A DNA stretch of 64,000 nucleotides. Origin: Parelaphostrongylus tenuis. Taxonomy: Eukaryota; Nematoda; Chromadorea; Rhabditida; Metastrongylidae. This document shows, in pieces, positions 34,238-43,480 of the stretch. Below the pieces are notes generated by a model. It did no database searches, was not told the origin of the DNA, and saw only the letters and a program-made list of their open reading frames with translations. The position numbers and the translations under genes were made by a program. Positions within the stretch are counted from its first letter, which is position 1. Each line of letters opens with the position of its first letter. The stretch lies in assembly GCA_019055375.1 (NCBI GenBank), contig JAHQIW010007138.1:62001-126000 (forward strand). The letters run 5' to 3'.

Positions 34238-34280
34238 GCCCGATACACGTGTTTCGATCTTGCGATCTCGTCAGTCGGGC
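34238..34280 (-). ncRNA. Type I hammerhead ribozyme, H1 copy c
   Basis: Canonical in every position: GCCCGA / TCGGGC stem I (6 bp), CTGACGA, GATC-GCAA-GATC stem II, GAAA, stem III AC/GT closing ACGT, A17. Predicted cut after position 34,244 on the minus strand. This is the cleanest ribozyme in the window. Confidence 0.9.
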
Positions 34281-34550
34281 AGTTACCCTTTCTCGTCTTT
34301 TGCTAATCTCTGTGGGTGCTCCAGTCCCCACGCTGAGAGTTAGCAACGACAAACGTATTACACTCTATGTCCAGTGAAAAACTCATCAAACACAAAGTGT
34401 TGTACATTCGATTTCTTGTGGCTAGTATATTCAATATATCATAATATTCGTTTCCAGTGTTTTCTTAAGACCACAGCTCAAAATTCAATATGCCTTGCAA
34501 TCGTTTTTGAGCCACGCAAGTCAGTAGTCTGTCAAACAGGCTGACTTATA

Positions 34551-34590
34551 GCCCGATGCACGTGCTTCGATCTTGCGATCTCGTCAGTCG
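34551..34590 (-). ncRNA. Hammerhead ribozyme, H1 copy d (altered)
   Basis: Core CTGACGA and stem II GATC-GCAA-GATC are intact and stem I is cut to four pairs by the element boundary. The 15.1-16.1 pair is G-C instead of A-U (GAAGC ... GCA), a compensatory change that keeps stem III but replaces the required U16.1, so cleavage should be weak or absent. Confidence 0.75.
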
Positions 34591-34709
34591 GTAAACAGCT
34601 GGGTTCATCACGCTCTCTTCGTGAGAACGGGAATAATTTTTTTTTTTGGTTAATTCTCAAAAATCATGTACTTGATAACTAAGAGAATTGAGTGGTGGAC
34701 AAAAACACG

Positions 34710-34781
34710 GCCTCAGGCGGAAATCGAACCCACGTTTCATCCTATCCGGGGACGTGTGCTCTACCACTACACCACCGAGGC
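34710..34781 (-). ncRNA. tRNA-like sequence (left arm)
   Basis: 72 nt that fold as a cloverleaf on the minus strand: acceptor GCCTCGG / CTGAGGC, D arm, anticodon stem CGTCC / GGATG, T arm with GTTCGAT. The anticodon loop reads CCGGATA (nominal GGA), but position 33 is C, where real tRNAs have U. I therefore call it tRNA-like, probably a SINE head, rather than a tRNA gene. Confidence 0.6.
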
Positions 34782-34917
34782 ACATTTGCCCGATCACTCA
34801 TTCTTCAACATCTCAACTGGGTTTATAAAGCAAAATAGCATACCCGACCAACCTGTCAAAGGTTGGTGGCTGATAGCTAACACTGAGATGTTGAAGAATG
34901 AGTGATCGGGCAAATGT

Positions 34918-34989
34918 GCCTCGGTGGTGTAGTGGTAGAGCACGCGTCCCCGGATAGGATGAAACGTGGGTTCGATTCCCGCCTGAGGC
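34918..34989 (+). ncRNA. tRNA-like sequence (right arm)
   Basis: Mirror copy of 34,710-34,781 with three substitutions or fewer. The same cloverleaf, CCGGATA loop and near-perfect Pol III box B (GGTTCGATTCC) are present, so internal transcription is plausible even though decoding is not. Confidence 0.6.
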
Positions 34990-35999
34990 CGTGTTTTTTG
35001 TCCACCACTCAATTCTCTTAGTTATATAAGTAATATAATAACACTGCGGAAAAAACAGTGAAAATACTATAATTTCATGTACTTGAGTCACCAAGATTTG
35101 ATTCATGTTCAGGACTTCTGAATGTTATCCGAAATAGGAATATGACGCTAGCATGAAATATTTATGTAACAATCAAACAGGATATAAATGGTTTTATCAA
35201 CTCGCATGACCGACTAACAAATAATCTTTGCATTGATTGAATAGTTCCTTCATTTTCTTTCATTCAACAAGTACGAGGTTGTTAATTTGACGATTTATTC
35301 AGTACAGATGAATAGTCGTTTCGGGTTTGTCGCCTTCTTCAGAGCCTGTAGGAGTCGAATTGATATGAAACACACTCACACAAGCACTTTCATAACCAGA
35401 GCAAAACAGCTTACACACCTTTTATTGTTTTATGGTTGCTTTCATGAGTTCTTTCTGATTTATTAAACTCCTATATAAGTCAAGAGAGTATGACTTATCA
35501 CGCCATAGTGGAGACCACACTACGATCCACACTACCAAGCCAAATGGAGTAGCAACACTAACAACGCTACTGGAAATGCTCTGTCATATCAAGTGATGGA
35601 TAAAGAAAATATGCGCTCTACACCAATGAAAAATTCTAACTAATCAAACAATGAGGCATCATGATCTCTAAAGGAGGACAAAAGAAAGAGAACAGTAAGA
35701 AGCATCAGAAAGGCAAAGTGTAGATACGGTAACGCAGAAAAAACTGTAGCCCACTCTTGAGATACAAAACTGAAATCTCAATCAAGTAAAGAGATGGTAA
35801 AAACAGACATCCGCTAGAAACCATGTATGCGTAAACGGACGATTTTAGTTGTTGGGATGAGTTGTTTCCACCTATACACTGGTAATCGAGGATCATGACA
35901 AAGTTCACTGAAAGAATAACAAGCCTCAATTCTTGTATGCGTTAGAGATATGGCGAATAATCCAAGCATAACATACATTTGCACCACAGTACACGGATG

Positions 36000-36470
36000 T
36001 CTCATAAGCGGATCAATTCAATTCCGAGTTTCCTTGGAATAGTTGCTGTCGGTCGCTTTTTTCTTTGAGGATATTCAAAAACAATATGTGTTAAGGAAAC
36101 CGCCAGGTCAAATTACCTATGACGCATGAAACTTATAAATATGGCAAAAAATACCGGACAAGGAGGAAAAGTTGTCGAGTACTTTGTCCCGCTTCTACGT
36201 TGCGGTGGTTAATGTTCCCCGGCACTGGTCACTGGAATTGGCTGCCAGATTAATAGCAGCGTCATATTCGCCAAAATGGCTCATATACGGTGTCCACGAT
36301 ACCGAGCTTGGCATAATAACGACTTGTCGCTTTTTAGTATCGCAGAATTGTTCCTGAGAGCCTATAATTTATGGATTAACAAAAAATGATTTCGTAACTA
36401 CACGAGAGTACTTGCTGACATAAAGATACATTTCAAATTCTGTTACCTACCACTCTCTTGCTGCTTCTTG
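36000..36470. other. No gene recognised
   Basis: Short ORFs without family resemblance. Confidence 0.4.
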
Positions 36471-36517
36471 CCGTGTATTGCATTATTTGGCGGTGGGACG
36501 GCTTACGGAAGGTGCAG

Positions 36518-36660
36518 CTGTCCTGATAGCGATGGCTCATGAAAGAAGTGGCAGTCCTTGTGGCAGGCTGGGAAGAAGTGGAGATCCTGGTGGTAGATCG
36601 GTTTATGGAACAAGTGGCAGTCCTGGTGGCGGGCCGGTATGCGGAATAGCTGCAGAAGGT
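36518..36660. repeat. Minisatellite, about 33-42 bp unit
   Basis: Three to four imperfect copies of a unit containing 'agaagtggcagtcctggtgg' variants. Read on either strand it gives a repetitive peptide (Gly-Ser-Pro rich on plus; His-Gln-Asp-Cys-His rich on minus), but no start, splice or codon evidence shows it is translated. Confidence 0.6.
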
Positions 36661-36944
36661 AGAGAATAATCGATTTCGTTTCAACTATGCAAATAATTAG
36701 TGTTTTGGGTAATAAACAGCTAACGTGAGCCAAATTCCTGCAGATTAGAACATCCTATAGAAAATGGTGGTCAGATAGAGTTGAAAAATGAAGTCAAGTG
36801 TTATCGTGCAGGAAAATTGCAAAGTTCGCGCCGTTTTGATTTTTTAATGTGATTTCGCAATAAAATTGCAAGACCTTGATATCATTCAATTGAGCATTTT
36901 CTCGCGAACATTTTGGTTTACAACTTGCTGTACGTGCTTGCCGG

Positions 36945-37092
36945 AGGAGCTCGCTAATGGCTCCATTAATCTTGTGCTCCACTTCACTAACATTTTTCTC
37001 TACGCGCCGTTCATGCTTGAGTAGCAAGCGAATTTGTTCTTATGGCAGTTTCATAATAAAGCGGGTACCGGCAAGTTGTATATCAAAAGGTC
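36945..37092 (+). repeat. Repeat R5, copy 1
   Basis: Matches 49,898-50,030: 'ggagctc', 'ttaatctt', 'cttcacta', 'ctctacgcg', 'gcgaatttgt' and 'ttgtatatcaaaa' in the same order. Class unknown. Confidence 0.5.
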
Positions 37093-37224
37093 CGCTCAAA
37101 AAACGAAATTGAGCGCTAGCAGAATCATGCAATTTCACTTAATTTTGGTTAATAGACCTGCGAAGAAAATCTCCGCAAATGGCTTTTTTGGCCACAACAG
37201 TTGTCATCTTCAATGTCCTATATA

Positions 37225-37600
37225 AACTTACAAGTAGATCTGTTGGCTCATGTTGACTCAAATAACAATGGAGAGATCTATTGAAATTCGAGCGTGGTCT
37301 TATGGAAACACTCGAAATAAAGGCATAAGATTACTAAAATACCAGTCAACGTTCAATCGAATATAAAACACTGTAAGTTTGGTGATCTTTTCACTTGACA
37401 TACAGTGTAAACCGTTCGTCATCGATAACTCTCTCTAGGGAGAGCAGGCTCCCGAGAGGACTGGCTAATGAATTGAAAGACGACGAGTTCCGCCCGACTG
37501 ACGAGACTGCAAGATAGAAACACGTGTATCGGGCTGCACAGGAGCCTTACCAGATCATACGACATGTTGGCTCAAATAACAATGAAGAGATCTAGCATGT
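37225..37600 (+). mobile_element. H1 hammerhead element, copy g
   Basis: One full H1 unit plus flanks: 'tcgagcgtggtcttatggaaacactcgaaa', 'ataccagtcaacg', 'cacttgacatacagtgtaaac', hammerhead at 37,492-37,534 and the trailing 'accagatcatacgacatg' block. Similar flanking words ('caaataacaatggagagatct' and 'caaataacaatgaagagatct') occur on both sides, at 37,259 and 37,563, so the copy exceeds one unit. Confidence 0.75.
37492..37534 (+). ncRNA. Hammerhead ribozyme, H1 copy g
   Basis: Stem I GCCCGA / TCGGGC is perfect, CTGACGA and GAAA are intact, and stem III ACACGTGT and A17 are canonical. Stem II (GACT-GCAA-GATA) has lost its closing pair next to the core, compared with GACT-GTAA-GGTC in the 20,215 copy. 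It may be weakened but is not obviously dead. Confidence 0.75.
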
Positions 37601-37780
37601 AAATCATTCTGAATATGAAAAATATATAAATAATAGCAACTTTAGGGCACTTTCAAACGAAAACTTGGGAGTTTGATATCTTTATTTTTACTATTTTTAA
37701 CCAAAAAACTGCGGAGTCATATTTGTAAACCTAATGTCTGGCTGCAGTGGTGATTCAAGCATATTAACATATTAAACAAA

Positions 37781-37984
37781 ATGACCGGCAACTGGTTTAT
37801 CGACCTCAGAGCCTTTGATAAAAAGTGCAGAGGAAGAGGGTTTTTGAGAGGACGCCATAAAGCTATAACCATGAAAGTGAACTCTGATGAAACGATTTCG
37901 ATGAAGCGAATTTCAATTGAACGATCGCCTCTGAAGTATTCACAGATGGAGAGACTTTTGTTGTGGAGAAATAAAGAATGGTGA
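37781..37984 (+). other. Candidate short ORF, 67 codons
   Basis: ATG-initiated frame rich in Arg and Lys (MTGNWFIDLRAFDKKCRGRG at the start). It is the only region nearby not matched to a repeat family. No splice or promoter support; unknown. Confidence 0.15.
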
Positions 37985-38413
37985 TCTAAAACATTAGAAA
38001 TTAATCAGCGTGCGAATTCTTTAAGCTTTCAAAAGTCACTTAACAGGTAGAAATACATGGAACTCATTGTTTCAAAGTTTTTAAAGGCGATTTATAGGAG
38101 CAACACAGTCAAGAAGGTAAACTTTGAATGTGATACATCACGATTTCAAACAACATGTACTGATCTAACCTCAAATCTCAAAAGTTTGCTTAAATTTTTG
38201 GAAAATAAATAGCACAAACTTCAAAATAATAGCGTAATTTCTGTCCTTTCCAGAGAAAAATAGAAGCTACAATAGTTAGAAAGCTACAAAAAAAGAACTC
38301 TAACAGATCAAGTATTTCTAAGTGAGTTCCACTAGTTTTTTGAAGGAAGGGTATTGTAAAAGAGAAGAAATGATGAATTTGAACTCTCCAGATGTTCCAA
38401 AAGTGATAAAGTG

Positions 38414-38941
38414 ACATTATTCAACAGGGACGGCTAACTCAAATGGCGATAGTATAATTGAACTTCTTCTAACTCGCTGCAAAAATCTGACGAGTTACTT
38501 GTGGGCCGTATCGGAAAAAGGACAACCAGCAAATAACGCCGTCATTATGGTGAGACTTCGTAATTCAGTACACTACGTTTGCGTAGAAATTATTTGCCCA
38601 TAAATTGGAGATTGCAAACTGCATCGTTTCGGACGAATTCAATCGACGGAGAGGCACTCCAAGACATAAAACTCAGAAACATGGGGCACTATCAATCTGC
38701 GAAAATCCGGATTGTTAACGATAACTGCGAGCATTTCTCACAAATAAAACGTTCTGATGGAAGTCACAATATGAACAAATCGAAAAAAAAACGGGAAAGA
38801 CGAGCACTCACAGCTTCAGCCAAGACATTACCAATCATAGAGACAAAGTTACCACTTAATGACGTAAATTCATGCGTTTCTGAACGTAAAAACGCACGAG
38901 TGTTATTGGGAAAGTTCAGTGCCCTTCTTGATAAGTAGACA
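38414..38941 (+). other. Candidate coding region, two overlapping frames
   Basis: An open frame from 38,414 to 38,603 (TANSNGDSIIELLLTRCKNL, then WAVSEKGQPANN) overlaps a second frame, open from at least 38,579 to its stop at 38,939-38,941, that ends KNARVLLGKFSALLDK. The composition looks protein-like. They could be a frameshifted pseudogene or exons joined by a very short intron; neither is proven. No family recognised. Confidence 0.2.
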
Positions 38942-38954
38942 CGAGGCTGTCATA

Positions 38955-39290
38955 GTAGAATATATTAAATACAACGTATTACCATCAGTGGCCAACACCT
39001 GAGTGGTGTCGCGATCTTCAAAGCCTGAAAAGGCTAACTTGCAGCCTACCAGTTAGGCAGTTCAATAACTTCAGCAGAAGATATGATATATGAATTCTCA
39101 GGTGCGAAGTGAAAGGTTTCTATAAAACATTTATTTTGTTCCTTTCAAGTTTTCTGATTATTTAAAAAACCAGCCGCACACCATCGAATAAACTTGGCTC
39201 AAATCAAAAATCGGGTTCCAGATAAGGCGCGAGATCACGCATGATGTTTGGGCACTCGTTGTTACTGTTTGTTTCTGTATTTTTGACATT
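38955..39290 (-). mobile_element. Penelope-like element, 3' fragment (family B)
   Basis: The reverse complement matches the 3' part of PLE B1 (46,040-46,330): 'gatctcgcgccttatctgga', later 'ggctttgaagatcgcgac' and 'gtggccactgatgg'. The coding part is missing. Confidence 0.55.
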
Positions 39291-39949
39291 TGCACAAGTC
39301 GGTCCGAGAGTCTTAAGTGCAATGTTCGTGAATCTACGTAGTTCCTAATGTAATTTATTTCAAAATGATAATTTCAATCTATGTGATCTAGTTCATTTGT
39401 TATCTGTTCAATATGCCCTCTAAGACAGTCGTTTGCACTTCTGAAAATGAAATGTATGCTAGAAGTATTGGGGCTCGCATGGCGAAGAAAGAATTACGAT
39501 ACAGGTCAAAAGTGACAAAAACACAGAGATCGCCATCAGGCTCGAGCGAAGTTATGAACTGAGCTACTGCATAATATGGATGTAGTAGTTTCAGTAGAGG
39601 CATCCTTTAGAGAGACCAGCATTGATTTTCAGGTCGTCGAACTACCTCCTCCGATGGAGCTGATTTTCAAGGAAGATTATGGAACTTTCAGAACTTTTAT
39701 TATAGGAATGTTGCTCAATAGCGGCATAAAAAGGCCCAATGAACAATCAAGTTGATGAGAATAGTATGATTTTGTCAAAGAAATTAATGCATGTTCCATA
39801 AGCCAAAACTGGGAACTTCAGATCAGTTTGTTATCAAAACCAAAATGACCTTGTTTTAAAACTCTCCTATTCGAGCTTTTACGTCATTGAGAACAAGGCG
39901 TTAAACATATGCCAATAAGCCAGAAGTCTAGTGGCAACGGTGGAGTGCA

Positions 39950-40110
39950 TAGGGCGTCAAGGTCGAAACACGTGTATCGGGTTCTATAAGCCAGCTCTAT
40001 AATAGACCACATAACATGTTGGCTCAATTGATAGTTATGAGCTATGTTGAAATTCGAGCATGGTCTTAAAAAAGCACCCGAAACAAAAGGTGTAATATTA
40101 CTAATGGCCT
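39950..40110 (+). repeat. H1 element, truncated copy i
   Basis: Starts inside the hammerhead ('aaggtcgaaacacgtgtatcggg' at 39,958-39,980, so GAAA, stem III and the 3' stem I strand survive) and continues into the normal unit ('gaccacataacatg', 'cgagcatggtcttaaaaaagcacccgaaac'). The 5' half of the ribozyme is not recognisable. Confidence 0.6.
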
Positions 40111-40269
40111 GCTCAAGTTTTCGTAGAACACAAAAGAAAACTATCTGTCATCATTACAGCATGTTAAGATAAGCCATCATGAGCTCTCAAATGTTGGTCC
40201 TCAGAGAGGCAAAAATTAGAGGTAGAATCAGTGACCAATAACCAAACTGTGAATTCAATAAAATGATAG

Positions 40270-40930
40270 AAGTAAAGAATTTTCTAACCGTAACTTGCTT
40301 ATCGCGTTTTAAAGTAAGAGTAAAATCACATTTCACATTTGAGCATTTCTACAGGACAAAGCTCTTTCCTTAGACTTTTAGTGATCTTAGATAGTTTGAG
40401 TCTCGACGATTTCAATGCTGTACCTCGCTCTCAAAAAAAATTTTGTTGTGCTGTAATACTGAAAATAAAATTGTATTTCACACGCCGTGCACATCCTTTG
40501 CTCCGCAATGTGGATATGATCTCCCAAAACTGGCATCAAGTCATCGCACTATCGGGGCAGTACACATACTAAGCCAACAAGAGATGAGCCCCGAGTGCGA
40601 AACCCAATCTTCTTCTGGCTGCAACAACCCAGTAAGAAATTGTTTTAGAAAATCAAGCAAACCATTGAAATCATGGAGACTTGCGCTACCGACCGGTTGT
40701 TGAATATATAGGACAGAAGCTGTGTTCAGTGAAAACTGCCCAAGTGAGAAACACAGTTCTATTTTTAATGCCGCACGCAAATAGAAATTTTAAACCAAGT
40801 AAACCGTTGAAATTTTTGAGACTTGAGACATTGAATGACTCAGAAACTCTAAGAAAAGAACAGAAAACGCAATTTTCCTAAGGGGCTGGAAATGTGGGGT
40901 GCAGATAAAAGAAAAGTACCGATTACGTTT
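40270..40930 (+). repeat. Interspersed repeat R1, copy 3
   Basis: Close relative of 25,240-25,850 over the full length, followed by R3 (41,000-41,180) and a tRNA-like sequence (41,290). Short ORFs across it are not supported as genes. Confidence 0.6.
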
Positions 40931-41289
40931 CACACAAATGTTATGAGAATGACTAAAGGATCAAACTCTCGGTGTTGATACCTCAGTAATGCACTATGCA
41001 TTCGTCCTCATCTAGCACTGTCTGAGACGACTGAATGCTTTCTGGCCTATGCGATGACTTACAGTGATCAGAAGATGCGCGAACTCAGTGATGCTGTTCT
41101 CCAGACAAATCTGGGATCAATCCGACGACCCAGGGAAGATGAAGGGTTGGTGAGCCTTGGGCATGGATTGTACACCACCCACCCCATGTGGATTAGTATA
41201 TGAAATTTTTACAAACTTGATTTATTGTAAATAGAAATCCTCATTCAACCGCTTCTCGCGGTGTTATAATGTTACAAGTACACCCAGTG

Positions 41290-41625
41290 ATGCAGAAAAA
41301 TGTGCAAAACTTTCGCGACAGGAGGGACTCAAACCCACATCTCAATCTCTCCGCGAGCGCGGATGAATTACTGACGCCCGTTTTGTCATCACGCTTTCTA
41401 CGCAGCAACGCATCTATCTGTCAGCCGCCAACTGTCAACGGCATGGCACGTCAACGGTAAACGGGTCAACGGTCGGTGTCGACATTGAACCCAGTCACGC
41501 TGACAGATATTGGGTACTGAATGCTCAAACAAATATCTTTACTGAACAGCATTTTGCGGTGTGCTAATGTTCCCGGAGAGAGTGAGATATGGTTCGAGTC
41601 CCGGCTGGAGCAAAAGTTTGGCACG
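41290..41625. repeat. Inverted tRNA-like pair with spacer
   Basis: A minus-strand tRNA-like part (about 41,312-41,382), the usual spacer with 'gccgccaactgtcaacgg' and 'cattgaacccagtcacgctgacag', then a plus-strand 3' half with 'atggttcgagtcccggctgg' (41,590-41,610). Same layout as 34,710-34,989 and 50,129-50,567. Confidence 0.6.
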
Positions 41626-41639
41626 TCACTCTGCATCAT

Positions 41640-42760
41640 TGAACTATTATAATTATCGTCGAAAAAATTCTCAAAAACTTCAGAAAGAAATCTAGATTTC
41701 TGACGCCTCGATGCGATGGAACGTCTTCTCGTCCTGATGGACGAAACTTCGTTTGTTTAGTTGCTCTAGCGTTTCAGAAACGCCTTAACGAGAACGACAA
41801 AGGAACAATCGAAAGATTTGTCACATTCCAAAAATTGGATTTCATCGAGAATACATTAGTGAAACAGTAATAAGGAAAGCTACAATAACTACTCGCCTCC
41901 ATAATTGCTACTCATCTACATGACCGATCGTATATTTACAATGTCTACTACTAACATATCCCTTTGCGGACGGCACTTCCGGCAGACGAGCGGCTCGGAC
42001 GGCTATGAAGAGAGTCTGCCGGCGCCTGCTTCAAGGCCATTATGGTGGTTTTCTAATGAAATTTGTACTGCTTTCGTCAACATGTAGGATTTCTATGTCA
42101 ATAAACGGTCAGATTGATAGAACAGGCCTCAATAAGGCTATTTGTATTAGAAATGACGTAATTGCTCCACTCACAATCTACGTTTTCAAAGGAAAAAACT
42201 AAGCATCCATGAAAGGATTATATTTAGGAGCCTTATCAAACGTTTCTGTGATATTTTATTTATACTTACATTCAATTCAATCAAATTTCTATTTCTTTCA
42301 TCTATCCGCATACTTTATTGCGTGAAGAGCATAAAATTAATCACACTGGCTGAAAATTGGAAAACAATGAGTAGTTCGTCAAAAAAAAGTGCTGCTTGTT
42401 GCTGCGATCCCTTTTCATCGATAATTCTTTATATTTATTTGATTAGTACAGTTCAGATTCCCATTCCTCAGATCAATGCATAATTTCGCTCGAATTCTTT
42501 ATTCATAGCTATGGCATACCCAGAAGAGAGGAGGTATAGCGGCTCTTTCCGCTCTCTCCACCCTATTTGAGCGTTTTGGTAGATACGTATAAAAAGTCGT
42601 TTTAGTAGTCATTCGATAGTTAAAATCAAATGAACTTGACTGATGCATTTTATTCCTTAGAAAGGCCTGTTTTCGCTGCTGCAACAGTCAAAAAAATATT
42701 TCATTTATTTTTGTTGCATTTTGCTCCACTTTCAAATCATTAGAGAGGGAAAACCTTAGC
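41640..42760. other. No gene recognised
   Basis: AT-rich; the plus-strand ORFs near 41,905-42,200 lack support. A 'gcggacggcacttccggcag' GC-rich patch at 41,956-42,030 is unexplained. Confidence 0.4.
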
Positions 42761-43480
42761 AACTTCAAGAATGTATTCGATTTTGATAAAGGGCTTCTCG
42801 GAGTGTTGGGTCAAAAAGATTTGATTTCGCAAATTTGGATCAGTTCCAACGCCCGCATCCTGTTTTGACCTCTCAGAAAAAACGCGCTTCCTGGTTTTTG
42901 TTAGAGCTGTATTAATCATTCGATAGCTTAAATCTAAGTAATTTTTCTTAACATGGTTTTCTTAATACGCTCTAACAATAAAGATCAAAATATCTTTCAC
43001 ATTCAAGCATTTCTCACTGAAATTAGATTTTTCGCTGAACTTCTAATAACTCCTCTATAGCTCAAATCTCTCAAATACCCACAACAACTTTTTTGAAAAG
43101 AGCTCTCCATTGAACTGTAGCAGTCAAAAGAAGAATACGTTTCGCAGTCAGTTGATGTCTTGTTAAAGGAACGGTGACTTGAGGCCAGTTTCGCGAAATT
43201 CTACAATTTGGAGTGCGAAACCCAATCTTTCTTCGACTACCGCAGCTCACTAAGGAGTCCTCTCTAAAAAAAAACTACGTCCATGAAATTGCCGAGATTT
43301 TCACTATCTAGTGGTTATTAATCGTTCATAGAAAAAATTTTATTTGGTGAGAAATCCTTGAATGTGAAACAAAAATTTATTGCGACTGTTAAGAGCGCAA
43401 AAAACGAGCCATTTGAGAAACAAAATTCACCATTCAAGTTCACTTGACTTCAGCTATCGAATGAATACTAGTAATCTATT
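42760..43480 (+). repeat. Interspersed repeat R1, copy 4 (diverged)
   Basis: Shares with copies 2 and 3 the 'ttgagcatttct'/'tcaagcatttct' block, 'aaagctct'/'gagctctcc' block, 'gagtgcgaaacccaatctt' and 'ccatgaaattgccgag' in order. Confidence 0.45.

Larger units (their letters stand above)
34176..34590 (-). mobile_element. H1 element with two tandem hammerheads (copies c, d)
   Basis: On the minus strand the element starts at 34,590 with the first hammerhead (d), runs through one complete unit, reaches a second, perfect hammerhead (c, 34,280-34,238) and ends about 65 bases later. The two predicted cleavage sites are 313 bp apart, defining the unit length. The start at the hammerhead and a total of about 1.3 units parallel the H4 insertion (413 bp, 1.5 units). 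The right edge joins repeat D copy 2 at 34,591. Confidence 0.82.
34676..35074. mobile_element. Foldback insertion with two tRNA-like sequences
   Basis: Flanked by a 12-bp direct repeat 'tcatgtacttga' (34,664-34,675 and 35,075-35,086) that occurs once, as 'ccatgtacttga', at 22,910-22,921 in the uninterrupted repeat. The insert is a long inverted repeat: arms of about 145 bp (34,676-34,820 and 34,878-35,023) differ at only a few positions, with a central spacer of about 57 bp and a 50-bp AT-rich right tail. Each arm contains one complete tRNA-like sequence. No protein is encoded. High arm identity suggests a recent event. Confidence 0.85.
34591..35950 (+). repeat. Repeat D, copy 2, with 399-bp insertion
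   Basis: Second copy of 22,841-23,780, split by an insertion at 34,676-35,074. The minus-strand word 'CTGAAGAAGGC ... CCGAAACG' at 35,316-35,346 resembles PLE 3' ends. ORFs in it are shadows. Confidence 0.7.

Noticed and set aside
34918..34989. A functional tRNA-Ser(GGA) gene
   Set aside because: The cloverleaf and box B are good, but position 33 is C rather than U, there is no long variable arm as serine tRNAs require, and mirror copies lie in a mobile foldback. tRNA-like SINE head is more likely.
36518..36660. Collagen-like or structural protein exon
   Set aside because: The Gly-rich peptide does not keep Gly every third residue, and the pattern is explained by a minisatellite unit.
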